A stretch of 64,000 nucleotides of DNA from Zhenhengia yiwuensis (GCF_014384995.1 NZ_JACRSY010000015.1:26507-90506), one strand, 5' to 3'; positions 26,161 to 35,282 are shown, counted from the stretch's first letter. Program-made: numbers and translations. The notes: generated by a model from the letters alone, not told the origin.

Positions 26161-27639
26161 TTACATTTCATAAATATAAATGTTACCCACTGCTACATGA
26201 CCTTCTTCTACTGCATTTAAAGCTTTAATCTTAACATAACGTGCCTTAATAGGCTGAAAACTCCTATAATGTTCACTTCCATAGTTTCTAACACGTCCGC
26301 TTGCTACTTCTTCATATCCTTCTTGCTCTTCTTTACTTACTTCATAGCAATAACCATCCATAAGCTTAGCTAGCGCTTCTTTATCTTCATAAGCAATATA
26401 ATTTTTCCTATAACCAATCCCTATAAGTTCCTTTTCTTCTCCTAGGTCAATAATAATTTCTCCACTTGTTTCTTCTGATTCCCAATAAGTCTTTGTGTCT
26501 GGATTTAGAATTTCACAGGCTTTACAGGAGTCTTTTTCAGAAGATGCATAAATGACCTTCATGGCTTCAGGTCGTATACGTCTTCCCTTTACTGCTTCCA
26601 CTTTTTCATCAGGCTTTCTTCCTGTCCAGACTGGTGCACTCCAAGCTTTTTTCCCCTCTTCATTAACTACCCTCAAGAAGAAATATCTTGCCGTTTCACT
26701 CTCTAATGTAACGTTCCATTTCATATGGAAATCTTTTCTTTCACAAGATGCTACCACCTGACCATAATCTGAAATAATCTCTAAACGCTTAAAGGCCCCT
26801 CCCTCGTGCGGTTCTTTATGTAAAACTTCTACTTCTATATGATACGTATGGTCCTTTGGACTTAAAATACTTCCCATAATTCGTCCATTAACTGCAAACT
26901 CCACCTGGAAATTCTTATCTTGTACTGCGTAAACATGACGTTTTCTAAAAGCTTCTATAATATGCGCTCTAGTAAGTGACTCAGCTAATACAACTGTTCT
27001 ATTTTCAAAACCACTTAACCAATTACCACTATGAGTATCTGTAGTTGCATAAGGTGCGAACTTCCACCCTTTATCTAGCGCTATCGTATAAACAAGTTCA
27101 TGAATATGATTATAGGCACTTGTTTCATTAGAAGTTTCCATACCCACGATATAATCGTCTATGCCATCTTCATAGACTCCAAATTCGTCATACGCGTTCC
27201 ATATCTTATCTGTAGGCCAACTTGCTTCTTGTGGGTGATTATAAAAAGCAATAGCCCCTTTATGCTTCCTAAGCTTTTCATAAAAATCTTTAAAATCTGT
27301 TGGATATCCTGCTTCTACTAAAAGGGCATCTGTCCCAAATAGATTAAGTTCTCCTCCATTTACTACTGCCACACCATCTTCATCTCTAAACTCCTCACTA
27401 TAACCTGATTCATAAGAGGCAATCCCTACAAAAGTTTCATCTGTTGCTTCATCTGCCGCCTTTAAAGTTTCCATCCACTTTTGCATCGTTATAGATCCTT
27501 CATGATCCGAAACCGCTAAGAAATCACCCATTTTACTTGCCTTAGCCCACTCAAAAGCTTCTTTTGGTGTCCCCTTTCCATCTGAAAAGCCTGTGTGTGT
27601 ATGTAAGTCACCATAATAATGCTTCAACCCTATTTTCAT
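26161..27639 (-). CDS. CehA/McbA family PHP metallohydrolase with C-terminal discoidin-like domain
   Basis: 492 residues. Residues 5-220 form the PHP domain: YYGDLHTHTGFSDGKGTP, FLAVSDHEGS, IAFYNHPQEASW and APYATTDTHSGNW contain the histidines and aspartates that bind a metal cluster, as in the CehA/McbA group of phosphoesterase-type hydrolases. A beta sandwich follows (about 225-330), then an F5/8-type-C-like region (about 380-490) with YWESEETSGEIIIDLGEEKE and PIKARYVKIKALNA. No signal peptide. AGGTGAGA precedes the ATG. It leads the operon with the DUF4091 gene; a shared carbohydrate substrate is likely. Confidence 0.87.
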   Translation of the reverse strand: MKIGLKHYYGDLHTHTGFSDGKGTPKEAFEWAKASKMGDFLAVSDHEGSITMQKWMETLKAADEATDETFVGIASYESGYSEEFRDEDGVAVVNGGELNLFGTDALLVEAGYPTDFKDFYEKLRKHKGAIAFYNHPQEASWPTDKIWNAYDEFGVYEDGIDDYIVGMETSNETSAYNHIHELVYTIALDKGWKFAPYATTDTHSGNWLSGFENRTVVLAESLTRAHIIEAFRKRHVYAVQDKNFQVEFAVNGRIMGSILSPKDHTYHIEVEVLHKEPHEGGAFKRLEIISDYGQVVASCERKDFHMKWNVTLESETARYFFLRVVNEEGKKAWSAPVWTGRKPDEKVEAVKGRRIRPEAMKVIYASSEKDSCKACEILNPDTKTYWESEETSGEIIIDLGEEKELIGIGYRKNYIAYEDKEALAKLMDGYCYEVSKEEQEGYEEVASGRVRNYGSEHYRSFQPIKARYVKIKALNAVEEGHVAVGNIYIYEM

Positions 27640-27680
27640 TCCATTCTCACCTCTAGAATATTTTTAATTTACTACAAAAC

Positions 27681-27722
27681 AAAGACTATCTCATCCTTAT
27701 CCTATAGAATAAGATAGCCTTT
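27681..27722 (-). terminator. hairpin terminator for a truncated gene
   Basis: AAAGACTATCTCATCC and its partner AAGATAGCCTTTG form an imperfect stem over 27681-27722. It sits at the 3' end of the truncated minus-strand gene ending at 27734. Confidence 0.55.
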
Positions 27723-27733
27723 GTCTAGCTAAA

Positions 27734-27946
27734 TTAATTTATTTTTGTCCTAATACTTCTCTCTTTTTTCTTAAAAGCTACATTCATTTTATTAACTAAA
27801 TTTGTATAAACCCTTAAAGCCCCTATACATGCTTTTGAGTTTAATGTTATTATGCCCTTATTGGTTTCTTCATTATTTGTTACAGGCTCTCCATTATTTG
27901 AATAAATCCTCCCCTGTATGACTACATAATCTTCTGACTGTATTAA
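27734..27946 (-). pseudogene. 3' remnant of an unidentified gene
   Basis: A minus-strand frame of about 70 codons with no start codon, ending in a stop at 27734. The readable peptide includes YVVIQGRIYSNNGEPVTN and NKGIITLNSKACIGALRV. It looks like the end of a protein, not a random frame, because a terminator follows it. The family is not recognised; 'QGRIYSNNGEPV' resembles the start of carboxypeptidase-regulatory-like modules. Its 5' part is lost where it meets the remnant of a LacI-type gene. Confidence 0.45.
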
Positions 27947-28128
27947 TTAGCTCCACTTACTCTAATATTTGTTCGCCACCTCTTACAACTATTTCTGTAG
28001 ATGTAAATACTATGGCAGAAGCATGCGTTACAACGATGCTACATAAAATTAGTACACCTGATTTTAAACTAGGTAGAAAAATTATAAACTGCACCCTTAT
28101 CTCAGGTGGCTCAGTAAAAAAATTATAA
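27922..28128 (+). pseudogene. 3' remnant of a LacI-family regulator
   Basis: The plus-strand frame reads SNICSPPLTTISVDVNTMAE and then TTMLHKISTPDF, ending LISGGSVKKL, which matches the last helices of LacI-family effector domains (PPLTTIxxDxxxMGxxAxxxLLxxI, then xLPTxLIxRxS). Only about 55-65 residues remain; the DNA-binding domain and most of the sugar-binding fold are missing. A sugar regulator may once have controlled the carbohydrate genes next door. Confidence 0.65.
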
Positions 28129-28191
28129 AGCATATTTTTAGAAATGCAGAAAATACTAAGAAGGTATACAAACTTTTTAGGAGGTTACAAA

Positions 28192-28302
28192 ATGAGCAAA
28201 AAATGTAAAGATAATGGATGCAGTTGCAGTAATCCAAAAACAGGTAATACAAAAGGTCATATTTCTTCAAAAGCAGGTATTAAAGATCCAGATGCTAAAT
28301 AA
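28192..28302 (+). CDS. Cys-containing micro-protein, 36 aa
   Basis: A 36-codon gene with AGGAGG nine bases before the ATG and a terminator six bases after the stop. The peptide starts MSKKCKDNGCSCSNPKTGNT and ends GIKDPDAK. It has three cysteines (CxxxxCSC). The strong Shine-Dalgarno and the terminator support expression. Not recognised. Confidence 0.55.
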   Translation: MSKKCKDNGCSCSNPKTGNTKGHISSKAGIKDPDAK

Positions 28303-28306
28303 GACA

Positions 28307-28346
28307 AAAAGAGTATATAGGTCTCTAGAGGCCTATATACTCTTTT
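28307..28346. terminator. bidirectional terminator
   Basis: AAAAGAGTATATAGG pairs with CCTATATACTCTTTT around a ten-base loop. It overlaps the 3' end of the VanW-like gene and serves both that gene and the plus-strand micro-gene. Confidence 0.85.
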
Positions 28347-29164
28347 CTATTCTCTACATAACTTTTATCGTACATAACCTTTGCACGATTTTCTATTATA
28401 AGTTCTTCTTTTAATAAGTTTCCTGTTGTTTTATCAAACTGTCTTCTATAAATCTTATTATATCTATAAATACCATCTGCTTCTTCTTTAAAGTAAGCAT
28501 CTCGCTCTTCTATATGATAAGTGCTACTCAAAGGCTTTAAAGATCTGAGCTGTCCTTTAAGCTTCTCTTCTCTAACTTCAATCATAAGCTGAAATGTATT
28601 GTCTGTAGTATTTATAAATCTATAGTCTAGGTAATTATAATGAATAGATGTCCCTGTCCCAAAGGGAATCTGCCTACCGTAATCTGGAAATAAATCTAAA
28701 TTGCCATGATGATGATGTTCAGTAATAGTAAGGGGACTATGTAAAATCATCCAATGAATTAAATTAGTAAATTGGCACATACCTCCTCCAATTCCACTAG
28801 AAGGCTCTCCTTTACTAATCGTTAATCCTTCTTTATAACCTTGACTTGCAGAGCATCTGCCTACAAGACTCCAAAAAGAAAAAGTTTCTCCTGGTTTAAT
28901 CAGTATTTTGTCAACTTTTGGTGCCGCTAAAGCTAGATTAACTGCTTTATTTTCTTGTAATCTACTGTCTACATTACCTAATTTTCTTCTTATTAATGCA
29001 CTATGACTATAAACCAATATAGGCAGTACTTGGTTAGACTTTGTTCTAGCTAAACTTTTTCCACCTAGTAAATTCATACAGTTCCTCTTTAGAATCTCTT
29101 TTTGAACTGAAATCTTATAAGTAAATGGACTTATCTCACAAAACAGCTTACTCACCACCATCAT
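28325..29164 (-). CDS. VanW family protein
   Basis: 279 residues. The VanW core is readable as KPGETFSFWSLVGRCSASQG, SSGIGGGMCQFTNLIHWMI and EHHHHGNLDLFPDYGRQIPF, followed by GTGTSIHYNYLDYRFINTTD. VanW-like proteins bind or act on peptidoglycan-related material, but a reaction is not established. No signal peptide; an N-terminal cysteine-containing stretch MVVSKLFCEIS is unusual. The gene sits just upstream of a large surface-protein gene on the same strand, 11 bases apart. The start is uncertain: AGAGG is almost touching the first ATG. Confidence 0.85.
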   Translation of the reverse strand: MMVVSKLFCEISPFTYKISVQKEILKRNCMNLLGGKSLARTKSNQVLPILVYSHSALIRRKLGNVDSRLQENKAVNLALAAPKVDKILIKPGETFSFWSLVGRCSASQGYKEGLTISKGEPSSGIGGGMCQFTNLIHWMILHSPLTITEHHHHGNLDLFPDYGRQIPFGTGTSIHYNYLDYRFINTTDNTFQLMIEVREEKLKGQLRSLKPLSSTYHIEERDAYFKEEADGIYRYNKIYRRQFDKTTGNLLKEELIIENRAKVMYDKSYVENRKEYIGL

Positions 29165-29174
29165 CCTCTTTATA

Positions 29175-31016
29175 TTAGTTTGATAAGATGCTTACAATTT
29201 TTTGTTTACTATTCCAGTCTACTGAGGCCCCTAAGTTTTCACTAATAAAACGAATAGGCACCATTGTTGTTCCTTCTATCATTGTTGGAGCAGTTGTTAA
29301 GCTCTTTTCATTACCGTTTGCCCATACAACTTTACTTCCTATTACAAGTTTGATTTCTTCACCATCTTTTGTAATAGTAATCATTTTTGTTTCTTTATTC
29401 CAGTCTACTAATGCTTTTAGATTCTCACTAATCACACGTAATGGTACAAGAGTTGTTTCATTTCTAATAACAGGAGCTACTGGAGGTACAATAAGCTTAC
29501 CATCTAGTACTAGCTTAATTTCACTACCCACTGGAATAGGTGCTACATAGTCACTACTTAACCATCCTGCAGTTCCATCTGCTAATACTGCCTTATACCA
29601 TCCTTGTGCCTCTCCTGTAAGATCCACAACTGTATCACTATGTACTTTCCCTAAACTTGTATACTGTGTACCTGGTCCACTTCTTATATTCAGATTATTC
29701 CCTGTCACTATTCCTTTTAAATCGACTGGTGTTATCTGTAAATCTTGCGGAAGCTCAGGTAGTTCCGGCTTAGTAGGGATTTCTGGAACGCTTGGTTCCT
29801 CTGGAATACTAGGGATCTCTGGTGTACTTGGTACTTCTGGTGTACTTGGTACTTCTGGTATACTTGGTATTTCTGGTATCTGCACATCACCTGTATAGTA
29901 GGTACGAATTTGATCAGCTACACCTTGTCTATTATTTAGTAAATCTTTTAGGCTAAAGTATACACTTCCTTCTACCTGCTTATAGCGCTTATTAATATCG
30001 AGCTGCTTTGTCAGCTCTTTTGCAACAGTATCTTTATAGATACCTTGTCCTATGTAGAGTTTTACGTCTGTCCCTTTTACTTCATTGGCCCACCAGCTAA
30101 CAAGTGTTTCATAGTTTGCTGTCTTATGTGTTGTCTCCCAATAAATTTGTGGTACTACATAATCAATCCACTCATTTTGAATCCATGTTCTTGTATCTGC
30201 ATATACCGTATAGTAAGACTGACTTCCCCCTGTAGCTGAACCAGTAGGATCTGTATTATTATTTTTCCATATTCCCATTGGACTAATGCCAAATTCTACT
30301 TCTGGGTCTACTTGTTCAATCACTTCACTTACACGTCTTACCATCTCATTGACATGTTCTCTTCTGCTATCGGCTACAACACCATCTGGCCCTTCTCCAG
30401 CTGGAAGTGGATAACCTGATGGATAGAAATAATCATCAAAATGAATACCATCTACATTATAGTTTCTAATAATTTCTTCTATTGTATCTTCTATATGTTG
30501 TTTAACACCTTCTACTTCTGGGTTATAGTAAAGTGCATTATTATAAGTCATAACCCATGATGGATTAAGTCGTGCTGGATGCCCCTCACTTAGAGCACTT
30601 AAATCTGTTCCTGAAGATGTAATGCGATAAGGGTTCAACCACGCATGAATTTCCATTCCTCTTTTATGAGCCTGCTCAATCATAAACGCTAATGGATCGT
30701 ACCCTGGGTATTTCCCCTGTACTCCTGTTAATACATCTGACCACGGATTAATAGTTGAATAATAAAGTGCATCAGCCTTTGGCCTTACTTGTACCATCAC
30801 TGTATTAATCCCCATATCTTCTAATTCGTCAAGCTTCTGTATAAACTCTGCTTGCTGCATAGCAGCATTATCTTTTACTTTTGGAAAGTCAATATTACTT
30901 ACTGTAGCAATCCATACTGCACGCATCTCTTCTTTATATTGCTTAGCAAATGTCTGGCTCCCAGCTAAATTTCCCATTAATATGACCATCAATAGCATTG
31001 CTATTACTTTTTTCAT
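29175..31016 (-). CDS. GHL10-family glycosyl hydrolase-like surface protein with SH3 and stalk domains
   Basis: 613 residues. A signal peptide (1-24) is followed by a GHL10/DUF187 TIM barrel (about 28-370), with EMRAVWIATVSNIDFPKVKD, GINTVMVQVRPKADALYYST, RGMEIHAWLNPYRITSS and DGIHFDDYFYPSGYPLP. A Pro/Glu/Ser repeat linker follows (about 375-430, units of VPSTPE and IPSIPE), then an SH3b module (LNIRSGPGTQYTSLGKVHS) and two stalk repeats (ETTLVPLRVISENLKALVDW, GTTMVPIRFISENLGASVDW). An extracellular hydrolase anchored to or in the wall is likely; substrate unknown. AAAGGAG precedes the ATG. Confidence 0.88.
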   Translation of the reverse strand: MKKVIAMLLMVILMGNLAGSQTFAKQYKEEMRAVWIATVSNIDFPKVKDNAAMQQAEFIQKLDELEDMGINTVMVQVRPKADALYYSTINPWSDVLTGVQGKYPGYDPLAFMIEQAHKRGMEIHAWLNPYRITSSGTDLSALSEGHPARLNPSWVMTYNNALYYNPEVEGVKQHIEDTIEEIIRNYNVDGIHFDDYFYPSGYPLPAGEGPDGVVADSRREHVNEMVRRVSEVIEQVDPEVEFGISPMGIWKNNNTDPTGSATGGSQSYYTVYADTRTWIQNEWIDYVVPQIYWETTHKTANYETLVSWWANEVKGTDVKLYIGQGIYKDTVAKELTKQLDINKRYKQVEGSVYFSLKDLLNNRQGVADQIRTYYTGDVQIPEIPSIPEVPSTPEVPSTPEIPSIPEEPSVPEIPTKPELPELPQDLQITPVDLKGIVTGNNLNIRSGPGTQYTSLGKVHSDTVVDLTGEAQGWYKAVLADGTAGWLSSDYVAPIPVGSEIKLVLDGKLIVPPVAPVIRNETTLVPLRVISENLKALVDWNKETKMITITKDGEEIKLVIGSKVVWANGNEKSLTTAPTMIEGTTMVPIRFISENLGASVDWNSKQKIVSILSN

Positions 31017-31106
31017 AACGCTTCTCCTTTATGTAATATAAATCTCCTTATAGTTAAGACGTATTTGCTACTTTTTATGTTCCTAAATCTACATTTTTAC
31101 CTTATT

Positions 31107-31136
31107 ATTATATACCAAATGTTACATTATTTTCAA
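31107..31136 (-). promoter_or_regulatory. promoter of the GHL10 gene
   Basis: On the minus strand TTGAAA (31136-31131) is followed after 18 bases by TATAAT (31112-31107), about 90 bases before the ATG at 31016. Confidence 0.6.
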
Positions 31137-31191
31137 ATAGATAAAAATAACTATAATGAGGTATAACTTTCATAGAATAAAAAAAGAGTAC

Positions 31192-31434
31192 TTATGTACT
31201 CTTCTTCCTGTTTTCAGTATTTAATTTATAAAGGTGATATAAATTAATAAATACAATAATTAGATTAGCTACAGCTACTGGATAGGCATGTACGAGTAAC
31301 CCATAGATTACAAATAGTAGACATCCTATAGAATTAATAATTCTGAGCTTCCCAACATCTATCATTAGTAATGAAATAGCAATAACTGCTGATGCTGCAT
31401 AACCTATCCATTCAACTAAAGGAATACCAAACAT
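31192..31434 (-). CDS. YgjV-type PQ-loop-like membrane protein
   Basis: 80 residues with three hydrophobic helices. The segments VEWIGYAASAVIAISLLMID, INSIGCLLFVIYGLLVHAYP and VAVANLIIVFINLYHLYKL match the small YgjV/SemiSWEET-like family. These may act as small transporters in dimers; substrate unknown. It lies in a mostly minus-strand stretch of single genes. Confidence 0.75.
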   Translation of the reverse strand: MFGIPLVEWIGYAASAVIAISLLMIDVGKLRIINSIGCLLFVIYGLLVHAYPVAVANLIIVFINLYHLYKLNTENRKKST

Positions 31435-31493
31435 CTAAATCATCCTATCTTCCTATGATATAGTCTGTTTTAGTATTCGATATCTTATTATTT

Positions 31494-31670
31494 TTATTCA
31501 CATGTATAGTAGCAACGTTTTGGTGAAGTAATAACGTCTTCTGATTTTAAAGTTTTAATAGCTTTATCGATTTCTTTCTTATCTATCCCTAAGTTCTCAG
31601 CAATCTCAGCTGCTTTCATAGGCTCTGCATTATTCTTTAAAAGCTCTAATACCTTATCTTTTGTTTCCAT
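31494..31670 (-). CDS. small winged-helix regulator-like protein, 58 aa
   Basis: 58 residues, starting [20 protein letters not shown]. The sequence is a compact winged helix ([20 protein letters not shown] for the recognition helix pair) ended by [10 protein letters not shown], a tail I remember from a widespread clostridial and lachnospiral MarR-like family ending SPKRCYY. Probably DNA binding, target unknown. The gap between stop and ATG neighbours is small. Confidence 0.75.
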   Translation of the reverse strand: METKDKVLELLKNNAEPMKAAEIAENLGIDKKEIDKAIKTLKSEDVITSPKRCYYTCE

Positions 31671-31811
31671 AAAAAACCCTCCTCATTACATATACTTTCT
31701 ATATAATTTGAGCATATCTTATTAATAATTTGTTGTCAATAATAATTATCGACTATTATTCAAATCATTCTATAACTCTCCAATTACTTTTCTTTTAACC
31801 CTTCATCTAGT

Positions 31812-32357
31812 CTACTTCCCCTTCTGAACAACTCTTTCATTTGAATCTATATACCTTATCATGACTAAGCAAGGATTAGCTTCTCCCCATAGAGTGCTCA
31901 GTACCTCCAGTTTTTTAAAGCCCATCTTTTTATAAAAAGCTCTTGTTTTTGCATAATGTCTATCTGGATGGCTTTCGCCTAATGTTTTCACCTGTAAAAA
32001 TGTTATTCCTTTATCTAAGCAGAACTTAAAGCATTCTCCCATTAGCATTTTGCCTATACCTTTACTATGATAGTCTTCCTTGACCCCCATGACATACACT
32101 TCCGCTGCATCTTCACTATGCTGTTTAATAGCTATAAATCCTATAGTCTTTTCTTCTTCTAGCACTGCCCAAAAAGGCATGTTGCTACTCTCTTCAACAT
32201 ATTCCTCTGTGGATTCAGGAATTCCAAACCAAGCTGGTAAACCCTCTAATATCTCTCTTGAGATTTGTTTCTTTACCTTACTCTCTTTAATTTTTTCAAT
32301 ATACATCCTAATCTTCTTACAACCTAATCTGTATGTATCTCTATGCGCTTCATTCAT
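31812..32357 (-). CDS. GNAT family N-acetyltransferase
   Basis: 181 residues. The N-terminal part is not typical (DTYRLGCKKIRMYIEKIKES), then the acetyl-CoA-binding core with AEVYVMGVKEDYHSKGIGKM (motif A, the R/QxxGxG/A pattern as HSKGIGK) and FLQVKTLGESHPDRHYAKTR, ending in FYKKMGFKKLEVL. The enzyme acetylates an amine of an unknown acceptor. A weak ribosome site precedes the ATG. Confidence 0.85.
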   Translation of the reverse strand: MNEAHRDTYRLGCKKIRMYIEKIKESKVKKQISREILEGLPAWFGIPESTEEYVEESSNMPFWAVLEEEKTIGFIAIKQHSEDAAEVYVMGVKEDYHSKGIGKMLMGECFKFCLDKGITFLQVKTLGESHPDRHYAKTRAFYKKMGFKKLEVLSTLWGEANPCLVMIRYIDSNERVVQKGK

Positions 32358-32433
32358 TACTACCTTCTAAAAGCTCATTAAGTACTATACCAACTTTATC
32401 ATTTAGTAAAATTTTATAATGTCTTTCTTTTAT

Positions 32434-32461
32434 AAAAATCATATCTTCTGATATGATTTTT
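32434..32461. terminator. hairpin in the 32358-32637 gap
   Basis: AAAAATCATATC pairs with GATATGATTTTT around TTCT. It is bidirectional in appearance, but no gene ends nearby, so it may be an attenuator-like or a leftover terminator. The rest of the 280-base gap is AT-rich and without a convincing gene. Confidence 0.5.
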
Positions 32462-32582
32462 ACACTATATGTACCATTTTTAAGTTAATAAAAATATCGT
32501 ATAAGGTATAGTTTGTATAATCTTTAAAACTCTTTCTTACCTTTTACTTTAATGAATCTTTATTTGATAGACAACTTAGAAA

Positions 32583-32628
32583 AAATGTCTTGTAAAAACC
32601 ATTTATAATGGTCTATTACAAGACATTT
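32583..32628 (-). terminator. terminator of the GH84 gene
   Basis: AAATGTCTTGTAA pairs with TTACAAGACATTT with an inner stem (ACCAT/ATGGT), immediately downstream of the minus-strand gene that stops at 32638. Confidence 0.83.
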
Positions 32629-32637
32629 CGCTCCTAT

Positions 32638-35205
32638 TTATCTTAATCCTTTTGAAGTTCTAACACTTGGGAGATAATTTCTAGAAGTTCTTTCTACAAA
32701 CACTCTATCTCCTTCTATATTAAGGCCTGTAAAGATTACTTGGTCTTCACCTTCTACAACTTCTTTAGAAACCATGATAGCTTCTTTATCTTCTAATGTA
32801 TTATAAATCGCGATAACATCGCCTTTTTTCACATTATGAATCACAACACGCCCCTCTGCTGAAAACTCAATTTCTGAAGGTAATACTTTTCTAGATTGAT
32901 CTGGATAAGCCTCATCAAAGAGTTCAAATGCATAAATACGTGTATGCCCATTGCCATTTATACTTGTTTGAGCTGGTTCAATAATTTGTAATCGTACATA
33001 TCTTGCATCTGTTGCATCAAAGAGCATATGTGTTACTTCATTTGCTGCATTATCTACTACTTCATCTACTACTTTGAAGTTCTCGCCATCAATACTTGTT
33101 AAGATTTGGAACTCACGAGTATTCCACACTTGTGTTTCTTTTGCCTCATGATGCCCACAGTTAACAACACGATATTGTTTAATATTCTTAACTTCTTGTA
33201 AGTCTAATGTAATGTATGGGTGGTAATCTCTAGAGCACCATTTACGACCAGCGATTTGGCCTGTAATAACATTCTCACATGCTTCATACTCACTTGCATC
33301 TCCTGTACTTGTCACAGTTACACCAAGTGAACTTAAAGCGATGTTCTTTTTATCATAATGTAATGTAAGCGGTGCATTTTCAATACCCACTGCTACAGCG
33401 ACTGTTCCAATTATCTCTCTTACAAACGGTTTAATAACATGTGTTGCTACATCTACAACGAAGTATTGTTCTCTGCCATCTTTAAAGCGAAGTACTTTAC
33501 AGTCATCCATTGCATGAAGATCACTTAATGCTGCTTCATTGTAAAGTTCTACTTTAAGTGCATCTTTTACTCTATACGCTTCTACAGCATGAATAGCATT
33601 TTGTCCTGCCTGAGCTGCAAGCTTAAATGCTGCTACGAATGGTGTAAGCTCTTCTACTAAACGTTTATTTTCACATTCAGACATAATAACGTCTGCACAT
33701 ACTTCCATTTCTTTAAAGTTCGCAAGAAGTCTTTGGGCATATTCCGTTACATCTGTTCCATTTGCTACACCTTCTTGAAGTGCTTTAACATCTTCCTTTA
33801 AGTACCATGATTCATCAAACAGGAAGTCACCACTTACCCCTCCATCATCTAAAAGATAACAACTGTTAGATGCAAAAATTTCTAAAGCATGTGCAACTTT
33901 TTCCGGTGCAAGTGCTCTAAAAGATGCTTTAAAGCTTGCAGTAGGGTCAAATGCTTGTGTATTCCAGTTATGGTCTGCAATACAGAAAAGTGCTTGTTTA
34001 GAAGCTTGTGCTTGATTCATAGGGTTTGAGAAGAACCCATTTACATTATCAATATCTGAGCTTAAGTTTTCAATTTTACCCATTAACATTTTAGCATCAC
34101 AGTAATCATTTACTGGGTAGTTCCACCAAATAGATAAGTTTTTATCTGACTCAATTGTACGTTTTGGGGAGTCACATTGTTCTCTTGAGATATTTGACAT
34201 TGTTGCCGCACCTGTCCACATGATCTCTACATCATTATGTAATGTTTCTACAAATGGTTTGAAATAACCAATCATAGATGGACCCCATGCTTCACAGTAT
34301 CTTGTTCCTACAGTAATAAGTGGTCTAATATCCCCTTTAGCCTTAATAAAACGATCATCAATGCTATTAATAAAATCTGCTTGGTCTTTTCCATTTGGAA
34401 TACCACCAATATCATCAAAGAGGATACCAAATTGACGTACTCCTAAACCATAAAGTTGTTCAAATTTAGCAAGTGCTGAATTTAAATCTTCTTCAGATTT
34501 AAGATCAATTGTATCCCCTGGATGAATGGTCCACATAAAGCTTAAGTTATGTTTATGGCCTGTTGCTGCAAGTTCAGCGATTTGCTTAGCCTCTGCTTCT
34601 GGATATAAATCTCTCCAGTGTTTTCTATGATATGGGTCATCTTTTGGAGCGTAGATATAAGTATTCATTTTATACTCTCCGCCAAATGCCATAAGGTCCA
34701 TACGATCTTCATGTGTCCAAGGGAAACCATAGAATCCTTCAATGAACCCACGATATAAAATGTTTGGATAGTCTTGTATCATACATTTTTTAACATTCAT
34801 ACCCTGTACTTGGGTAAGAATTTGATGTAAAGTTACTACACCGTAATGAAGTCCTTCTGCATCACATCCAACGATAGCAACTTGTGCTACATCTTCTCCA
34901 TCTATTACAAGTTCATATCCTTCAAATTTAGTAAACTTATGTAATTCTTTACTTGTAATTTTACTTATATCCGCTTCATTTACAGATTCTGTATAGGCTA
35001 AGTATAAATTTGTTTTTCCCTCTACAAGTTCACCTGAAACGCTATAAGCTAAACCTTTTTCTTCTAATACTTCTTGAAGTTTATTCCATGTAGCATCTTT
35101 TAAATCTTTTGGTATAACTACATTGATCTCTGTTGTAAGTTTTACTTCTCCCCCTAGATTAGTAAGCTGCTGAGGTACTGGGAAAATTTCATAAATTTTA
35201 GTCAT
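32638..35205 (-). CDS. GH84 beta-N-acetylglucosaminidase with F5/8C domain
   Basis: 855 residues. An N-terminal alpha/beta domain (1-140) is followed by the GH84 TIM barrel (about 145-450): YRGFIEGFYGFPWTHEDRMD, MNTYIYAPKDDPYHRKHW and FGILFDDIGGIPNG with the catalytic Asp pair. A helical segment follows, then a discoidin (F5/8C) domain (about 650-790, with KWCSRDYHPYITLDL) and a C-terminal beta domain. GH84 enzymes remove terminal beta-GlcNAc. There is no signal peptide, so it would be cytoplasmic, unlike the secreted clostridial NagJ/NagH proteins. A near-consensus promoter and two direct repeats lie upstream. Confidence 0.9.
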   Translation of the reverse strand: MTKIYEIFPVPQQLTNLGGEVKLTTEINVVIPKDLKDATWNKLQEVLEEKGLAYSVSGELVEGKTNLYLAYTESVNEADISKITSKELHKFTKFEGYELVIDGEDVAQVAIVGCDAEGLHYGVVTLHQILTQVQGMNVKKCMIQDYPNILYRGFIEGFYGFPWTHEDRMDLMAFGGEYKMNTYIYAPKDDPYHRKHWRDLYPEAEAKQIAELAATGHKHNLSFMWTIHPGDTIDLKSEEDLNSALAKFEQLYGLGVRQFGILFDDIGGIPNGKDQADFINSIDDRFIKAKGDIRPLITVGTRYCEAWGPSMIGYFKPFVETLHNDVEIMWTGAATMSNISREQCDSPKRTIESDKNLSIWWNYPVNDYCDAKMLMGKIENLSSDIDNVNGFFSNPMNQAQASKQALFCIADHNWNTQAFDPTASFKASFRALAPEKVAHALEIFASNSCYLLDDGGVSGDFLFDESWYLKEDVKALQEGVANGTDVTEYAQRLLANFKEMEVCADVIMSECENKRLVEELTPFVAAFKLAAQAGQNAIHAVEAYRVKDALKVELYNEAALSDLHAMDDCKVLRFKDGREQYFVVDVATHVIKPFVREIIGTVAVAVGIENAPLTLHYDKKNIALSSLGVTVTSTGDASEYEACENVITGQIAGRKWCSRDYHPYITLDLQEVKNIKQYRVVNCGHHEAKETQVWNTREFQILTSIDGENFKVVDEVVDNAANEVTHMLFDATDARYVRLQIIEPAQTSINGNGHTRIYAFELFDEAYPDQSRKVLPSEIEFSAEGRVVIHNVKKGDVIAIYNTLEDKEAIMVSKEVVEGEDQVIFTGLNIEGDRVFVERTSRNYLPSVRTSKGLR

Positions 35206-35232
35206 ATTAACCGTCCTTTACCTTTGTATATA

Positions 35233-35250
35233 TTTACTAATTTTTACTAA
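35233..35250. promoter_or_regulatory. two direct TTTACTAA repeats, likely operator
   Basis: TTTACTAA occurs at 35233-35240 and again at 35243-35250, ten bases apart, just downstream of the GH84 promoter's likely start point. Placement on one helical face suggests a repressor site for sugar control. Confidence 0.5.
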
Positions 35251-35254
35251 ACTC

Positions 35255-35282
35255 AGTATAACATAACTAGTTTTCATGTCAA
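35255..35282 (-). promoter_or_regulatory. GH84 promoter
   Basis: Minus-strand TTGACA (35282-35277), 16-base spacer, TATACT (35260-35255). Close to vegetative consensus and 50 bases before the ATG. Confidence 0.72.

Noticed and set aside
29760..29885. Tandem DNA repeats coding VPSTPE/IPSIPE
   Set aside because: These are a Pro-rich protein linker inside the GHL10 gene, not a mobile repeat or CRISPR.
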